Source: Bolinopsis microptera
Lineage: Eukaryota > Ctenophora > Tentaculata > Lobata > Bolinopsidae
Length of the DNA: 64,000 nt
Assembly: GCF_026151205.1 (NCBI RefSeq)
Contig: NC_087082.1
Coordinates: 3,810,001 to 3,874,000 of the forward strand
Direction: 5' to 3'
Shown here: one piece after another, positions 19,715 to 30,755 of the stretch
How positions within the stretch are numbered: the stretch's first letter is position 1
Layout of the letters: every line of letters starts with the position of its first letter
Made by a program: the position numbers and the translations under genes
The notes under the pieces: generated by a model
What the model was told of the DNA's origin: nothing
Databases searched by the model: none
What the model saw: only the letters and a program-made list of their open reading frames with translations

Positions 19715-20865
19715 TCTAAGAAAAAATGCTTTCACCACCTCCCCCAGTCCCCTCTCTACTTCAAGTTATATGCTTAATTATCTGGTCAACCAGACAATGG
19801 ATCAGACAGGAACTGTGTCTCATTTTCAAAAATGAAATTTTGTGATCTTAACGCTATTATAGCTACAATTTCTTTCTTCTTGTACATCCCATATGATTCT
19901 TAATCAAGCAAATAATTGAACGCCTTAATCATGACCGATGTTTTCCCTCCAGTATTACAGATTACAGCATTTGTAGTTTTCATGGGGTAAAAATTAATCA
20001 CATATCATCCTTGATTAGGAAAGAAGCATACTTTATATTTTTGCTATATTTGGGAGTACTGATCAATTTCCGGTTTTTAAAATAAATTTGTTACGCCACT
20101 TTATCACATTGCTGAATGACTAATAATTTTTCAAATTCATTTCGAATCGTGTAATGCAACAGCTTTTTATAATCTTTTAACAGCTCGGTATTATTGTTTT
20201 TTCTCGAGTCAATTGATGATATTTAATTATTTGGGAGTTGGGACGATATGAGAGTCTCCGCTCAGTGTGGCTTCGTTTAAGCCTATTTTGAAGTCTCTAC
20301 AACATTTAGAAATAAAGAGTCAGTTGCGTCGTTGGGTCAATATGGGCGTGGCCCTCCTGGGTTTTCCCCACGGTAAAAAAATGTCTCCAACCGAAAATCG
20401 TTTAATCATACCTTTGGCAAGGAGGAAGGTCTGTGCAAAGTCTTGTGAGTATCTGAAGATTTGCAGATTCGTTTCCATAAATGTCCATAAATGACTGGAC
20501 TAATAGGTTTGTACTTCTGAGTTGAAATAAGGGTGACAAGAGAAACTAAAGTCTAAACGCCCCGAATAGAAGACAAAGAGACTAAATATAACCGGAACCG
20601 GTACATCGGTGACAATTCACCATTATACTGGCTTCCTTTCTCAAGATCAATCATATAAGTACCAGCGGAAAAGGTTTTGCCTTTTGAGTAGATGTCACAC
20701 TTTGTTAGAGAGCTGCCTTTGCAGAAGTGCCAAACATATGGCTTTATCTCTGAGCGTCTTTCTCAGATAGTTAGATGGACGTACCCACCTGAGTCTAGTT
20801 ATTGATATATTCCTGTGGCGAGTATATAACCTTTTTCTCGGTAAATAGACAACCGATCTGGGTCA
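19715..20865. other. Receptor 2 3' flank
   Basis: Shared with the flanks of receptors 1 and 3. It includes 20252-20527, absent from receptor 1's flank, in which a 75-codon plus-strand frame (20267-20494) is identical in the second unit but has no recognisable domain. Positions 20811-20850 are the uninterrupted version of the site filled by the Penelope-like element near receptor 1. Confidence 0.6.
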
Positions 20866-21507
20866 CAGTGCTGGCAAGCACGACCGTTGCATTTATTGTG
20901 GGTATACTATGTTCCCCATTTACTATTATACCCCCTTTACTATTATACCCCCTTTACTATTATACCCCCTTTACTATTATACCCCCTTTGGTACACGTTA
21001 CAAGCCTCTTTTGTGCACGCGAAGCGTGCACTCCGGCCGGAGGCGGCGGCAGGAGTTTTCCAGGCATTAAGACTCATCGGAAGTCGTTCAGCAGATTTAT
21101 TTTTAGTTCAAAACATTCTAATTTGATGTCAAAGATGACAGGAATAAAAAATAGTTATGTTGAGGTTTTTAAGAAATTTGCATAAAATACTCGCCAGCAC
21201 TGTTATACGAAATTCGGTAAAAAACCCAAAATTGCCATATTCAGGTGCCTTAAAAACCATGTTAAAATTGAGTTAGAGATCTGAAATTTTTCAGGCCGTC
21301 TAGACGTTGACCAAATCGACTGCAAAAAAAGTTTCAGGTTTCAGGAGCATCGGGAAATGGGTTTTCTAGAACCCTTGTTTTACGATAGATTGTCGTGATA
21401 CATACATATATATATGTACATATATTCAGGGACATACATATATTCAGGGATAGACGCTTTGCCAGTCAATTGTAGCTTGTATTTAAGTGTCCATAGATTC
21501 AAAAGTA
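20866..21507 (+). repeat. R copy 2, left part, up to the Helitron
   Basis: Begins cacagtgctggcaagca and ends gattcaaaagta at the Helitron boundary. It contains a 17-bp tandem repeat, ctttactattatacccc, about four times at 20918-20990. A small hairpin at about 21013-21030 (gtgcacgcgaagcgtgcac) precedes a GC-rich bit. The copy resumes at 28792 on the far side of the Helitron. Confidence 0.8.
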
Positions 21508-22108
21508 TCAACTTAATAACACCAGAATGTGTGTGTGTGTGTCTGTTCGTGTGTAATTTCCGAACGGTTATACAAAAAAAATGGTAAGAGTTACGGGACT
21601 GGTTTTTTCGGTATAGTGTCGACAAAACTCTGACGAAGCCCATAAGCAAAATTTTTAAAAATCGGCCGGTGGTAAGTGGCTTAATTGATGGTTTTGTACC
21701 ATTAATGCAACATTATGGAGTGAGCCACTAAAATGGCTCACTTTTTCTTCCTCTTCGCTCTCTCTCTCTTCCATTACTGTAGCGTTGGTAATTAGGTTAG
21801 CCCCGCAAGTTATTATTAGGGGTGGAGGCACTGCTTGCGGTCTGTTTCAGAGTGTTTGGACTGTAGAAAGAGTTCATACTTTATTATGAGTGTGTGCTGC
21901 GGAGCTTATAAATTTAAACAAAAATGGAAAGCGGTTCAAGACGGGAGTGATGAGGTGAAATAGTCGTGGTACAGGCTGTACGGAGTACGGACCTTATGGT
22001 CATGGAATGTGGTGCCTAATAATGACTTAATTATCCACGAGAAAGAAGTTAAGTTTGAGTTTCGGCCCATTTCCGCAATATTCACTATCCAGTCTAAGTG
22101 AGAATACT

Positions 22109-22341
22109 ATTCACGTGCAATGATTACAAATACTCCAGCCGAACACAGTCGGGGACAGGGGAGAACTGCAGACCTGTATATATTGTGATGTAATTATTAA
22201 GGGGGTGTGTTGAAAAGGTGCTAAATATTGCTTGATACGTTGATTGAGTTTGCCCCCTTTCTTCAAGATTCTTTAGCCACTCGATGTGGTCCTAATATTC
22301 ACGTGATCAATTCTATCCAATGATTGCAAATACTCCAGCCG
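22109..22341 (+). promoter_or_regulatory. Repeated CACGTG-containing motif in the Helitron leader
   Basis: The sequence attcacgtg, then caatgatt-R-caaatactccagccg, occurs at 22109-22141 and, with a 12-base insert, at 22297-22341, about 100 bp before the ATG. The same pair is present in the other two Helitrons. It may be a promoter element, but function is only inferred from the duplication and position. Confidence 0.4.
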
Positions 22342-22445
22342 CTAGCAGAAATTTGTTTGTAGTTTCACAATTTTCACAGTTGGATTTGTTTCGCTAGCAA
22401 TTTCACGAATTTATCTTTGCCGCTTGATAGATTTATTGCAGGCTA

Positions 22446-25400
22446 ATGCCTGCAGAAAATAACGGCAGGGGTAGGGGAAGAAGACGTCGTGGTAGAACTA
22501 CTTTTAGTTCAGCAGCTAGAAGACGTAATCAACGTCGTGACAGACTAGCTAATGAGGCAGTAGAGGAAGCACAGCAGAGAAGAGAGCAAGACCGGTTGCG
22601 TCACACTCCAGAACCACGTATCACATTTATGATGAGTAGTAGTAATCGAGCTAGAGTTTTAGAAGCTTTGACTGATGTGTCTGATGCAGCCAGAACAGCC
22701 ATGGACGAGAACATCCAAGAGTTTATGACACATCGGAGCTTATATATGTCAGAGGAGCAGATTATAGAGATGGATCGCACAGTGGCCAGACTGAGGGAAT
22801 CACAGGCACGAGCAGAGATGACTCCTGAGCAACGGGCTGCCGCTAATGAGGCCGACAGATTACGGATATCACAGGCACGAGCAGAGATGACTGATGAGCA
22901 ACGGGCTGCTGCTTATGAGGCCGACAGATTACGAACATCACAGGCACGAGCAGAGATGACTGATGAGCAACGGGCTGCCGCCAATGAGGCCAACAGATTA
23001 CGAACATCACAGGCACGAGCAGAGATGACTGATGAGCAACTGGCTGCCGCTAATGAGGCCAACAGATTACAAACATCACAGGCACGAGCAGAGATGACTG
23101 ATGAGGAGAGAGAGGCTGAGAGGGCCCGTAATAGGGCACGCCTTGCTGCTGAAAGAGACAGAGCCCGGAGACAACTTGGTGATGCTGTTGCACGCTCTTG
23201 GCCAGACCAAACTCCTCAACCACTTCTATTGGGGCTACGTGATCGTCCCTGTCCGTACAACTGTAACGCCTTAAGATTTGAAAAGGAACTTAGTGGTGTA
23301 CATGCTAGCTTATGTTGTAATAGGGGTAGGGTTAAACTTGAAGATTGCCAGAAACTTTGTCCGTATCCCGATGAAATGAAATATTTGTTAATGGGTGATC
23401 ATCCTAACAGTAGTAACTTTTTTGAATACATTAGACGATATAATTCAGCTCTCGGATTTGCAAGTTTGGGAGCTAACACCACACCTCCTCCTGGATACGG
23501 ACCGTACTGCTTTAGGATTCATGGTGCTGTTTATCATAGATCTGGCTTATTGCACCCTGAGGCCATTAATGAATCGAGAAGGTACGGTCAGATTTACATC
23601 CTTGAAGGCGATGGAGCATTACAAGCAAGACTGAATAATAATGAAAGTACGTTACGTCATGTCATGTTGCTATTACAGAATAACCTTACTTTATGCAACC
23701 CGTATGCTGCTGCGTACAAGAACCTCAATACGCGTGAGCAAGAGGAGATGCAACTCGCGGGAGTTGAGAACAGAGAGCCTAAAAATATTGGTATGAGATT
23801 TAGTGCAGGTCCTGACAGGAGGAGGTACAATGCTCCAACTCACAATGACGTAGCGGCTGTGTTTGTAGGGGAGGACGGTGTTCCTGGCAAGCAAGAATTT
23901 TATGTTTATCCTAAATCGTCGGATACATTACACAAAATTTGTGGTCCACTGTATAGTATGAGAAGTAGAGATTATCTAACTGAACCGGTTGAGAACGTAA
24001 ATTTAAATGAGCTTCATGAAATGACACCTCCCGGTTTTCCATTACATGACTTACAATTAAAAGTAAATTGTAATGTTAGATTGCTTAAGGGATTAGACAG
24101 TTATCCGGACGTTCCTGTAGGCTCACGTTTAAAAGTTACTGAAGTAAACCAAGTTCACGGGTACATAGTTTGTACCTATGCTGGCCGTTCTTTGACTGTA
24201 AGTAAAACTGATTTCGTAACATCATACCAAAATTCCACAGTCATACGACATCAGTTGCCGGTTAAGTTAGAAACATATTTAGAAAATATTTCGGCACTTA
24301 ATGCTAATTTGGACCCATTAGTCTATCCCATATTGTTCCCGAAAGGTGAGAAAGGCTGGCACTCCGAAATGAAACTAAATGACAAGGCTAGGGTATCACA
24401 AAAGATGTTTTATTCGTATAGGATTGCTTACAGAAATGAGCCTTTCTCGCCATTGCATTTTGGTCGCAAACTCTTTCAACAGTACTGTGTCGATTGTTGG
24501 GTTAGAACCGAGGCCAATAGGTTGAAATATATTAATGACAATCAAACGAAGCTACGTGCTGACCTATATTTTGGCCTCATGGATCACCTTGAAAGTGAAA
24601 ACATTGACCCCGGCCAACAACCGCAGCCTGGCCGTCCCAAAATTCTAGCATCGTCCTTTACAGCCGGGCCACGATATATGAAACAAAACTATGAAGATGC
24701 GATGGCTATGGTGACTGAATACGGGAAACCAGACTTCTTTACCACTTACACATGTAACCCTAAGCACCCTGATATTGACAATAACCTTGGCAATGACCCA
24801 AATAGAAACACACATCGTCCAAAATTAACTGCATCGGATAGGCCCGATGTAGTAGCTGCCGTTTTTAAATTACACTTAGAAGCATTAAAAGTTGATCTTA
24901 AGAAAATGTTTGGTAAACAATTAGCTAACATCCATGTAATAGAATATCAGAAACGTGGCTTGCCTCATGCGCATATCCTTATTTGGTTGGTGAACGAGGC
25001 AAAAGTTAGAACAGTAGAGGAGTTAGATAGCTTGATTAGTGCTGAAATTCCTGATCCTAATGTATTTCCACGATTGCACGAAATAGTAACTTCGTGTATG
25101 CTACACGGCCCTTGCGGTTTGGTGAAACCTAACGCATCATGTATGGAAAATGGTAAATGCACAAAGAAGTTTCCTAAAGATTTCCAAGAGGAAACGGTCA
25201 TGGATGTTAATGGATACCCATTGTATAAACGCCCAAACAACGGTAGGATGGTGATGAAAAATGGTGTACCGCTTGACAATAGATACGTAGTACCGTACTG
25301 TCCTTACTTATCACTGAAGTATAATGCCCACATCAACGTAGAAGCCTGTACATCCATAAAATCTATTAAGTACATTTTCAAGTATGTTTACAAAGGTCAT

Positions 25401-27710
25401 GACTGTGCGAGAATTGAGACAACTGAAAGAGATCCCACCTCTCGGGACGAGATTAAGAAATACATTGATACCAGATACGTGAGTGCACCGGAGAGTGTGT
25501 GGAGACTCAGTGGATTTGATGTGTGCGATAAGAGCCACACTGTTGTGAGATTAGACATACACGAACACCTCCATCAGAGTGTCACTTTTAGAGAGGGTGC
25601 TGATATTGATGGGGTGTTGGAGCGAGATCACAGTACGAAGTTGACAGCTTGGTTTGATTTGAATGAGAGAGATCCTGAGGCACGACAGTATTTGTATAAT
25701 GAGATACCTAAGCACTATAGGTGGGACCAGAAAAACAAGAAGTGGATTAAACGAGTGAAGTCGGGTGCTGCGGTGATAGCAAGAATCTACAGTGTAGGTC
25801 CCAGGCAGCGAGAGAAATTTTACTTGAGAATGTTACTGCTTCATGTGCGCGGTGCGAGGTCGTTTCGTGAGATGAAAGTGTACGATGATGTGAGGTATGA
25901 TACGTATGAGGAGGTGTGTCGTGAGAGAGGTCTGTTAACTGATGACACAGAGTGGAAGAGAACACTGGAGGAAGCGTGTGGGATAGCTACGTGTAGGCAG
26001 ATAAGAGAGCTTTTTGTGACGATATTAGGCTGTTGTGAGCCGAGTAATCCTAGAGAACTGTGGGATGACTTCCAGGAACAGATGTATGAGGACTATGTGA
26101 ATATCCATAATTTACCTCCTGATAGGGCGGTACATTATGCCCTTAGAGACATCAATCATTCACTGCTTGCAAATTACCGTGTTTCTGTCACAACTTTTAA
26201 TATAGACTTACTCGAAAACTGGGAAGATTTGCCCTCACTTGACGAGGCTGAGCACGACTATATAGATGTTGCTGCTGAGGCTGATAGATTTGACACCATG
26301 TATAGTCGACTTAATGATGAACAAAGGTTTATAGTAGATTCAATTATTCACGAACTTACACTGCATGGTTCAGCACCTAGCTCCGACAGGGTACGTGCCT
26401 ATTTCATAGACGCTCCTGGTGGTACCGGTAAAACGTTTGTCTTTAACACTCTTATTGCAAAAGCACTTGCATTGGACCATAAAGTATCCTCTTGTGCCTG
26501 GACCGGGATAGCTGGTAATCTGCTTAGATTCGGCCGCACTGTCCACAGTTTATTCAAGCTTCCAGTCCCAATCCTTGAAACGTCGACTTGCAATATAACA
26601 CCTTCATCAAAGCAAGCTGCTTTTATAAGATCTTTAAGTGTAATCTTTATCGACGAGGCGTCCATGATACCAAAACATGCTCTCTCAGCTATTGATTTAA
26701 TGCTCAGGGACATAACAAACAACACAGTTCCATTTGGAGGTAAACTTTTGCTTTTTGCTGGGGACTTTCGACAAACATTACCGGTTACCCCTAGAGCACA
26801 GCCTGCTGGAATATTGGAAAACTGTATAAACAGATCACCTTTATGGGAGCACATTACTCAATTACAGTTGACACAGAACATGCGTGCGAGGCCTGGAGAG
26901 CGTGAGTTTTGTGAATGGTTGATTAAATTAGGTGATGGGAAACTTAGGTCGGACCTCCCCGATGCTTTACCCAGTCAAATCGATATACCTGATCAATGTA
27001 ACATAACATCCGGTGTAGTAGACGCTATCTATCCTGATTTTAACGTAGATAGATCTAAGAGCATTATATTGACACCGAAAAACGTTGATACACATGTCAT
27101 TAACAGGGACACTTTAGCTAAATTTAAACCTGAGGAACAGAGTAGGTCGTACTTTAGTTCAAATGTATATGTTGAGGATGAGGGTAATGAGGTAAATAAC
27201 ATGTCTGTTGAGTTTCTACACTCTCTAACACCTAGCGGCTTGCCTTTGCATGAACTTGAGCTGAAAATTGGGTGCCCAATCATGCTTCTAAGGAATTTGG
27301 ATGTCAAGAACGGTCTATGTAATGGCACAAGGCTTATTGTTAGGCATTTGGGCGATAGGTGCATAGCAGCGGACATAATATCCGGATCTGAGGCTTCAAT
27401 AGGACGTCAAGTATTGATACCCCGCGTGAAACTGATCACGTCTGATATAACAATACCGTTCAAGTTCCAACGGACCCAGTATCCGGTCCGCCTGGCGTAC
27501 TGCATGACCATCAATAAGAGCCAAGGCCAAACATTCAACAAAGTAGGACTGTATTTACCTCAACCCGTGTTCTCACATGGCCAACTGTATGTAGGCTTTT
27601 CGAGGGGTAAATGTTTTGAAGACATTTATCTGCAATTGAAAAATACTGTATTTCAATACACAACCGAAAATCAGGCAGTTACAGTTAACGTTGTATTCGA
27701 GGTTAAATAG
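22446..27710 (+). CDS. Helitron RepHel protein (rolling-circle initiator plus PIF1-like helicase), copy 1
   Basis: 1754 residues in one exon. The N-terminus is arginine-rich (about 5-35), followed by four to five tandem 23-residue repeats beginning SQARAEMTDEQ (about 119-225), probably helical. A cysteine-rich segment lies at about 268-306. The Rep nuclease core has the HUH motif in YQKRGLPHAHILIWL with H841 and H843, and the tyrosine motif YIFKYVYKGHD at 976-986. The helicase has Walker A PGGTGKT (K1329), Walker B IFIDEASM (D1403, E1404), GDFRQTLPV, and the C-terminal NKSQGQTFNKVG and LYVGFSRGK. It would nick, displace and rejoin the element as a single strand. All active-site residues are intact. 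No OTU, RPA or endonuclease extra domain is visible. Confidence 0.95.
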   Translation: MPAENNGRGRGRRRRGRTTFSSAARRRNQRRDRLANEAVEEAQQRREQDRLRHTPEPRITFMMSSSNRARVLEALTDVSDAARTAMDENIQEFMTHRSLYMSEEQIIEMDRTVARLRESQARAEMTPEQRAAANEADRLRISQARAEMTDEQRAAAYEADRLRTSQARAEMTDEQRAAANEANRLRTSQARAEMTDEQLAAANEANRLQTSQARAEMTDEEREAERARNRARLAAERDRARRQLGDAVARSWPDQTPQPLLLGLRDRPCPYNCNALRFEKELSGVHASLCCNRGRVKLEDCQKLCPYPDEMKYLLMGDHPNSSNFFEYIRRYNSALGFASLGANTTPPPGYGPYCFRIHGAVYHRSGLLHPEAINESRRYGQIYILEGDGALQARLNNNESTLRHVMLLLQNNLTLCNPYAAAYKNLNTREQEEMQLAGVENREPKNIGMRFSAGPDRRRYNAPTHNDVAAVFVGEDGVPGKQEFYVYPKSSDTLHKICGPLYSMRSRDYLTEPVENVNLNELHEMTPPGFPLHDLQLKVNCNVRLLKGLDSYPDVPVGSRLKVTEVNQVHGYIVCTYAGRSLTVSKTDFVTSYQNSTVIRHQLPVKLETYLENISALNANLDPLVYPILFPKGEKGWHSEMKLNDKARVSQKMFYSYRIAYRNEPFSPLHFGRKLFQQYCVDCWVRTEANRLKYINDNQTKLRADLYFGLMDHLESENIDPGQQPQPGRPKILASSFTAGPRYMKQNYEDAMAMVTEYGKPDFFTTYTCNPKHPDIDNNLGNDPNRNTHRPKLTASDRPDVVAAVFKLHLEALKVDLKKMFGKQLANIHVIEYQKRGLPHAHILIWLVNEAKVRTVEELDSLISAEIPDPNVFPRLHEIVTSCMLHGPCGLVKPNASCMENGKCTKKFPKDFQEETVMDVNGYPLYKRPNNGRMVMKNGVPLDNRYVVPYCPYLSLKYNAHINVEACTSIKSIKYIFKYVYKGHDCARIETTERDPTSRDEIKKYIDTRYVSAPESVWRLSGFDVCDKSHTVVRLDIHEHLHQSVTFREGADIDGVLERDHSTKLTAWFDLNERDPEARQYLYNEIPKHYRWDQKNKKWIKRVKSGAAVIARIYSVGPRQREKFYLRMLLLHVRGARSFREMKVYDDVRYDTYEEVCRERGLLTDDTEWKRTLEEACGIATCRQIRELFVTILGCCEPSNPRELWDDFQEQMYEDYVNIHNLPPDRAVHYALRDINHSLLANYRVSVTTFNIDLLENWEDLPSLDEAEHDYIDVAAEADRFDTMYSRLNDEQRFIVDSIIHELTLHGSAPSSDRVRAYFIDAPGGTGKTFVFNTLIAKALALDHKVSSCAWTGIAGNLLRFGRTVHSLFKLPVPILETSTCNITPSSKQAAFIRSLSVIFIDEASMIPKHALSAIDLMLRDITNNTVPFGGKLLLFAGDFRQTLPVTPRAQPAGILENCINRSPLWEHITQLQLTQNMRARPGEREFCEWLIKLGDGKLRSDLPDALPSQIDIPDQCNITSGVVDAIYPDFNVDRSKSIILTPKNVDTHVINRDTLAKFKPEEQSRSYFSSNVYVEDEGNEVNNMSVEFLHSLTPSGLPLHELELKIGCPIMLLRNLDVKNGLCNGTRLIVRHLGDRCIAADIISGSEASIGRQVLIPRVKLITSDITIPFKFQRTQYPVRLAYCMTINKSQGQTFNKVGLYLPQPVFSHGQLYVGFSRGKCFEDIYLQLKNTVFQYTTENQAVTVNVVFEVK

Positions 27711-27742
27711 CTTTTCTCTTTATATGCACTTTTAGCTCATGG

Positions 27743-28037
27743 AATGAGGGGTGACAGTTGCTTTTTGCCAGTTACTCTCATTAATTTTATAACACAGTAG
27801 CAATAAACAGTAGCAAATAACAGTAATTTACTATTATTTATTAACAATTATACAATGAGAGGTGACAGTTGCTTTTTGCCAGTTACTCTCATTAATTCTA
27901 TAACACCGTAGCAATGAACAGTAGCAAATAACAGTAATTTACTATTATATATTTTAACAATTATACAATGAGAGGTGACAGTTGCTTTTTGCCAGTTACT
28001 GATCTCATTAATTTTATAACACAGTAGCAATAAACAG
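27743..28037 (+). repeat. Tandem repeat, about 125-bp unit, in the Helitron tail
   Basis: Two full units and a partial third, each starting near gaggggtgacagttgc or gagaggtgacagttgc and containing tttttgccagttact. The same array follows the gene in the other two Helitrons (39544 and 49930 onward). Minus-strand open frames within it are not credible genes. Confidence 0.8.
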
Positions 28038-28765
28038 TTGAGATTTAACGTCGCAGAACATATTTTGTACCATATTACTGTACCGCATAACTGAGCTATA
28101 AGCTGGAACTGGTGTAGATCCTTGGCTTTCAGAAATAGAATTTGATAAAAGGGGAATTGCAATTCCTGCTTCGTTTCTGTTTCCAAAGCCTATGGTAACT
28201 ATTGGGCTGAGTATCATAAATAAATTTATATATATATCACCGAACTAAAAATGCATGGATGAGATTTATATTTTACTTTTATGTTTGAGACTATTTAAGT
28301 TTGCACCAGAGTTTGCGCCAGAGTTAGCACCAGCCTCAGACTTTGATACAAATTAAACAATTTAATAAACATTTGGTTGGGAGGGGAGGAAGTTGACTGG
28401 AAGGACAGATCAATTTACATACAAAACGACTACTGCTCGAGGAGCACATTCCTTTTAGTGCCACTCAAATTTCGACGAGGCCAGTACGACATAAATTTCA
28501 AATCTACATATGTTTCCTGATTATTTGCATCAAAAATTCGACGATAATTTTTTAAAACAGGCAGGCTAGAAGGAGTGTAAACGACGGCTCAGAATCCCAA
28601 CGGCTGAGACTAATAGTATTTATCTTTCATATAAACCTATATTTTTTGATTTAAGTTAAATACTATTGGATACGTGAGGGCACTCCGAATAAAATTGCTC
28701 ACCTAATGCGGATTTTGACTAAGCGGGTTAATACTCCTACCCTTTTTTAACTGCGGCAGTGAAAT

Positions 28766-28791
28766 CCCGGCCGAAGGCCGGGTTACACTAG
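28766..28791 (+). terminator. Helitron 3' hairpin and CTAG terminus, copy 1
   Basis: A 7-bp perfect stem CCCGGCC/GGCCGGG with a GAA loop, then TTACA and CTAG. This is the transposition terminator that marks the end of rolling-circle copying (known for the family), not a transcription terminator. Identical at 40567-40592 and 50953-50978. Confidence 0.93.
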
Positions 28792-29749
28792 TAAAAGATA
28801 AAGCCATTTCCGACCACAGTTCTTGCAAATAATTGTTTACACTTTAGTTTACATTGTATAAACAAATTATTTGACGTCATGAACACCCCTTGATGACGTC
28901 ATCAAGTTAACCGTTTTTAAAACTTGATTTTTGGCAAAGTAATAACTTTTAAAATTAATTTTAAACCATTAAGGAGTAATTTTATTCAAAATCTGAGGAA
29001 ATTTTTACCTTAGATAATTGTTCAAGCATTCTGAAAATCTACCGGAAAGTTTTTTTAGCTTGCTCCTTCATAAAGATATTCGTCATTGAAGTTTGTGCTT
29101 TTTTGAAGAATTATTTTATAAAAACGTCAATTTTGCGATTTAGTATTCTCTGGTGTTGGGCCATGCCTTGGGTTGTGGAGCTTAGTTCTGCTTCCTATAG
29201 GTATAAATTGTGCATTAGGCTAGTTTTGAAGTTGAAAATCGAAAAGTTGCACGCGTGGGGACACGCCCAAATTGATAGAAAATTTCTAAAATCACTGAAA
29301 ATTTCTGTTTTCGTCATTTTCTGTCAACTTTAGAGTGCCGTTGTGATTACAGTTCTTCTTGGAATACTTTGAAACTTTGCATGCTTATGAAGCTATATAT
29401 AAAACAATTACATTTAAAAATTTACGGCGATTCAATATTGAAGCGCACGCAACGTCCGCTCAAAGTTTGCACGTGCGAAAGGTGAGAATTTTGCTCAGTC
29501 GTGATTTCCAACAAATTCTGCTTTGCCACGACAGTTTAATGTCATTATATATGAATTTAATGCCAACTTGAATGAGTATTAAGTGGCATATTCAGTCAGT
29601 GATCGACCGATTTGCTTCCCTAAACACAAGGAAATGTTTTTAAAGGAAAAATTTCGAAATCGTTGAAACTTCCTCCTTATTAATGAAGATATCAGTTTAT
29701 ATTTCGACTTGATAAAGTACCCTGACATTATAATCAAAAAGAGATGATA
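28792..29749 (+). repeat. R copy 2, right part
   Basis: Resumes taaaagataaagccattt directly after the Helitron and continues through gatgacgtcatcaag and cacgcgtggggacacgccca to the foldback element. Short open frames (29103-29333, 29359-29571) are repeated in the second unit but are broken in R copy 1, so I do not call genes. Confidence 0.75.
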
Positions 29750-30270
29750 TTTTACCAAAACCCATAATCATGGGTAGAGTGGACCGCTGCCAGTGTCTCT
29801 CTTTCCCAAACAAAAGGAAATGATATTAATTTGATTGACCGTTCTCAAATGCAAAATGATACCGAGAATGAAATCGGTCGCTCGCTTTTCCCATTCATTT
29901 ACAATTGTAATAGATTAAGAAGAACTACCCAAAGGCAGCTGTACTCGGCAATCAGCAATGAAGATTCAATAAACTTCAGCTTGTTCAATTAGTAATAACT
30001 ACCACCCTTGTCCCTTACCCCGAAATACTAGGTATCGACCCGAACGCAACCCAAAGAGATTTTTACAGCATCTGATTGACGTAATCAATCGAAACTTATT
30101 TATACAATTTGTAAGCCGTGAATGAATGGGAAAAGCGAGCGACCGATTTCATTCTCGGTATCATTTTGCATTTGAGAACGGTCAATCAAATTAATATCAT
30201 TTCCTTTTGTTTGGGAAAGAGAGACACTGGCAGCGGTCCACTCTACCCATGATTATGGGTTTTGGTAAAA
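29750..30270. repeat. Foldback element with ~149-bp arms
   Basis: Arms about 29750-29898 and 30121-30270 are nearly perfect reverse complements, starting ttttaccaaaacccataatc. The loop of about 220 bp is unique sequence with no gene. Same family as the palindrome at 15980. It repeats at 41551-42071, with partial or split copies at 51999-52400 and 52538-53200. Confidence 0.85.
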
Positions 30271-30298
30271 TAAATAATATAAAAATAAGGTTCTCAAC

Positions 30299-30675
30299 CG
30301 TTCCTACTAAATCGCTCGCCCAAATTTTAAGAAAATTCTTGTGAAAAGGCCCTTTGGGCATGAAAGTGATCGGAATCGGTGTATTTTTGGACGCTGATTC
30401 CGAATCACCCCCCATGACATAGGGTTAAAATGCTTCCCTGGAGAGTTATGGGCAAAAAAACCGTTTTGGTCACGTGACAGGCTAGTAAAATACGAATTCG
30501 ATTGTTTAGGGCTCGTGTTAGGGTTAGGGTTGTGGTAAGGGTTATGGTTAGCTTCGGGGTTATGGTTAGGGTTAGGGTTGGGATAAGGGTTTATGTAAAA
30601 ACCGTTTTGTACGGCTGCAAAACCATAAAAACCAAAGTCACGTGAAATTTTTGGGCGAGCGAATTAGTAAAAGCC
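30299..30675. mobile_element. 377-bp inverted-repeat element with telomere-like core
   Basis: Flanked by the 9-bp direct repeat gttctcaac (30290-30298 and 30676-30684). The inverted ends share tcgctcgcccaaa and similar outer bases. The related locus at 12039-12053 reads gttctcatcagg with no insert, an empty site. The core contains several ttagggttaggg-like tracts (about 30510-30590) plus an 85-bp module also found inside the hAT-like element at about 1731-1815. No coding capacity. An 8-9 bp duplication fits hAT or Mutator superfamilies. Confidence 0.75.
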
Positions 30676-30755
30676 GTTCTCAACAGGTAGTGTGTGGTGA
30701 GGTCAAATCTTTAAATATAAAAAAGGCGCTATTTCAATTCGCTTCGGTCTCGTAT

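Larger units (their letters stand above)
21508..28791 (+). mobile_element. Autonomous Helitron, copy 1 (complete)
   Basis: Starts TCAACTTAATAACACC and ends with the hairpin CCCGGCCGAAGGCCGGG (28766-28782), a 5-base spacer and CTAG (28788-28791). These are the canonical 5' TC and 3' hairpin-CTRR ends. The element lies between A (21507) and T (28792) with no target duplication, as Helitrons require. The unfilled sequence attcaaaagtataaaaga is present at 14524-14541. Length 7284 bp. It has a long leader (about 940 bp), one gene, and a tail with a roughly 125-bp tandem repeat. Rolling-circle transposition through the encoded RepHel protein is expected. Confidence 0.95.

Noticed and set aside
20267-20494. 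75-codon open frame in the receptor flank
   Set aside because: Identical in unit 2 only because the unit was duplicated. No domain, and it is absent from the receptor 1 flank.
24965-27376. Several 60-150 codon minus-strand frames inside the Helitron gene
   Set aside because: They are antisense to conserved RepHel motifs and show no independent features. The same frames appear in the other two copies for the same reason.
29103-29571. Two small open frames after Helitron copy 1
   Set aside because: They lie in the R repeat and are broken in R copy 1, so their openness in the tandem units reflects recent duplication and not selection.
30500-30600. Chromosome-end telomere
   Set aside because: The TTAGGG tracts are short, degenerate and confined to an inverted-repeat element that also occurs at 42.3 kb.
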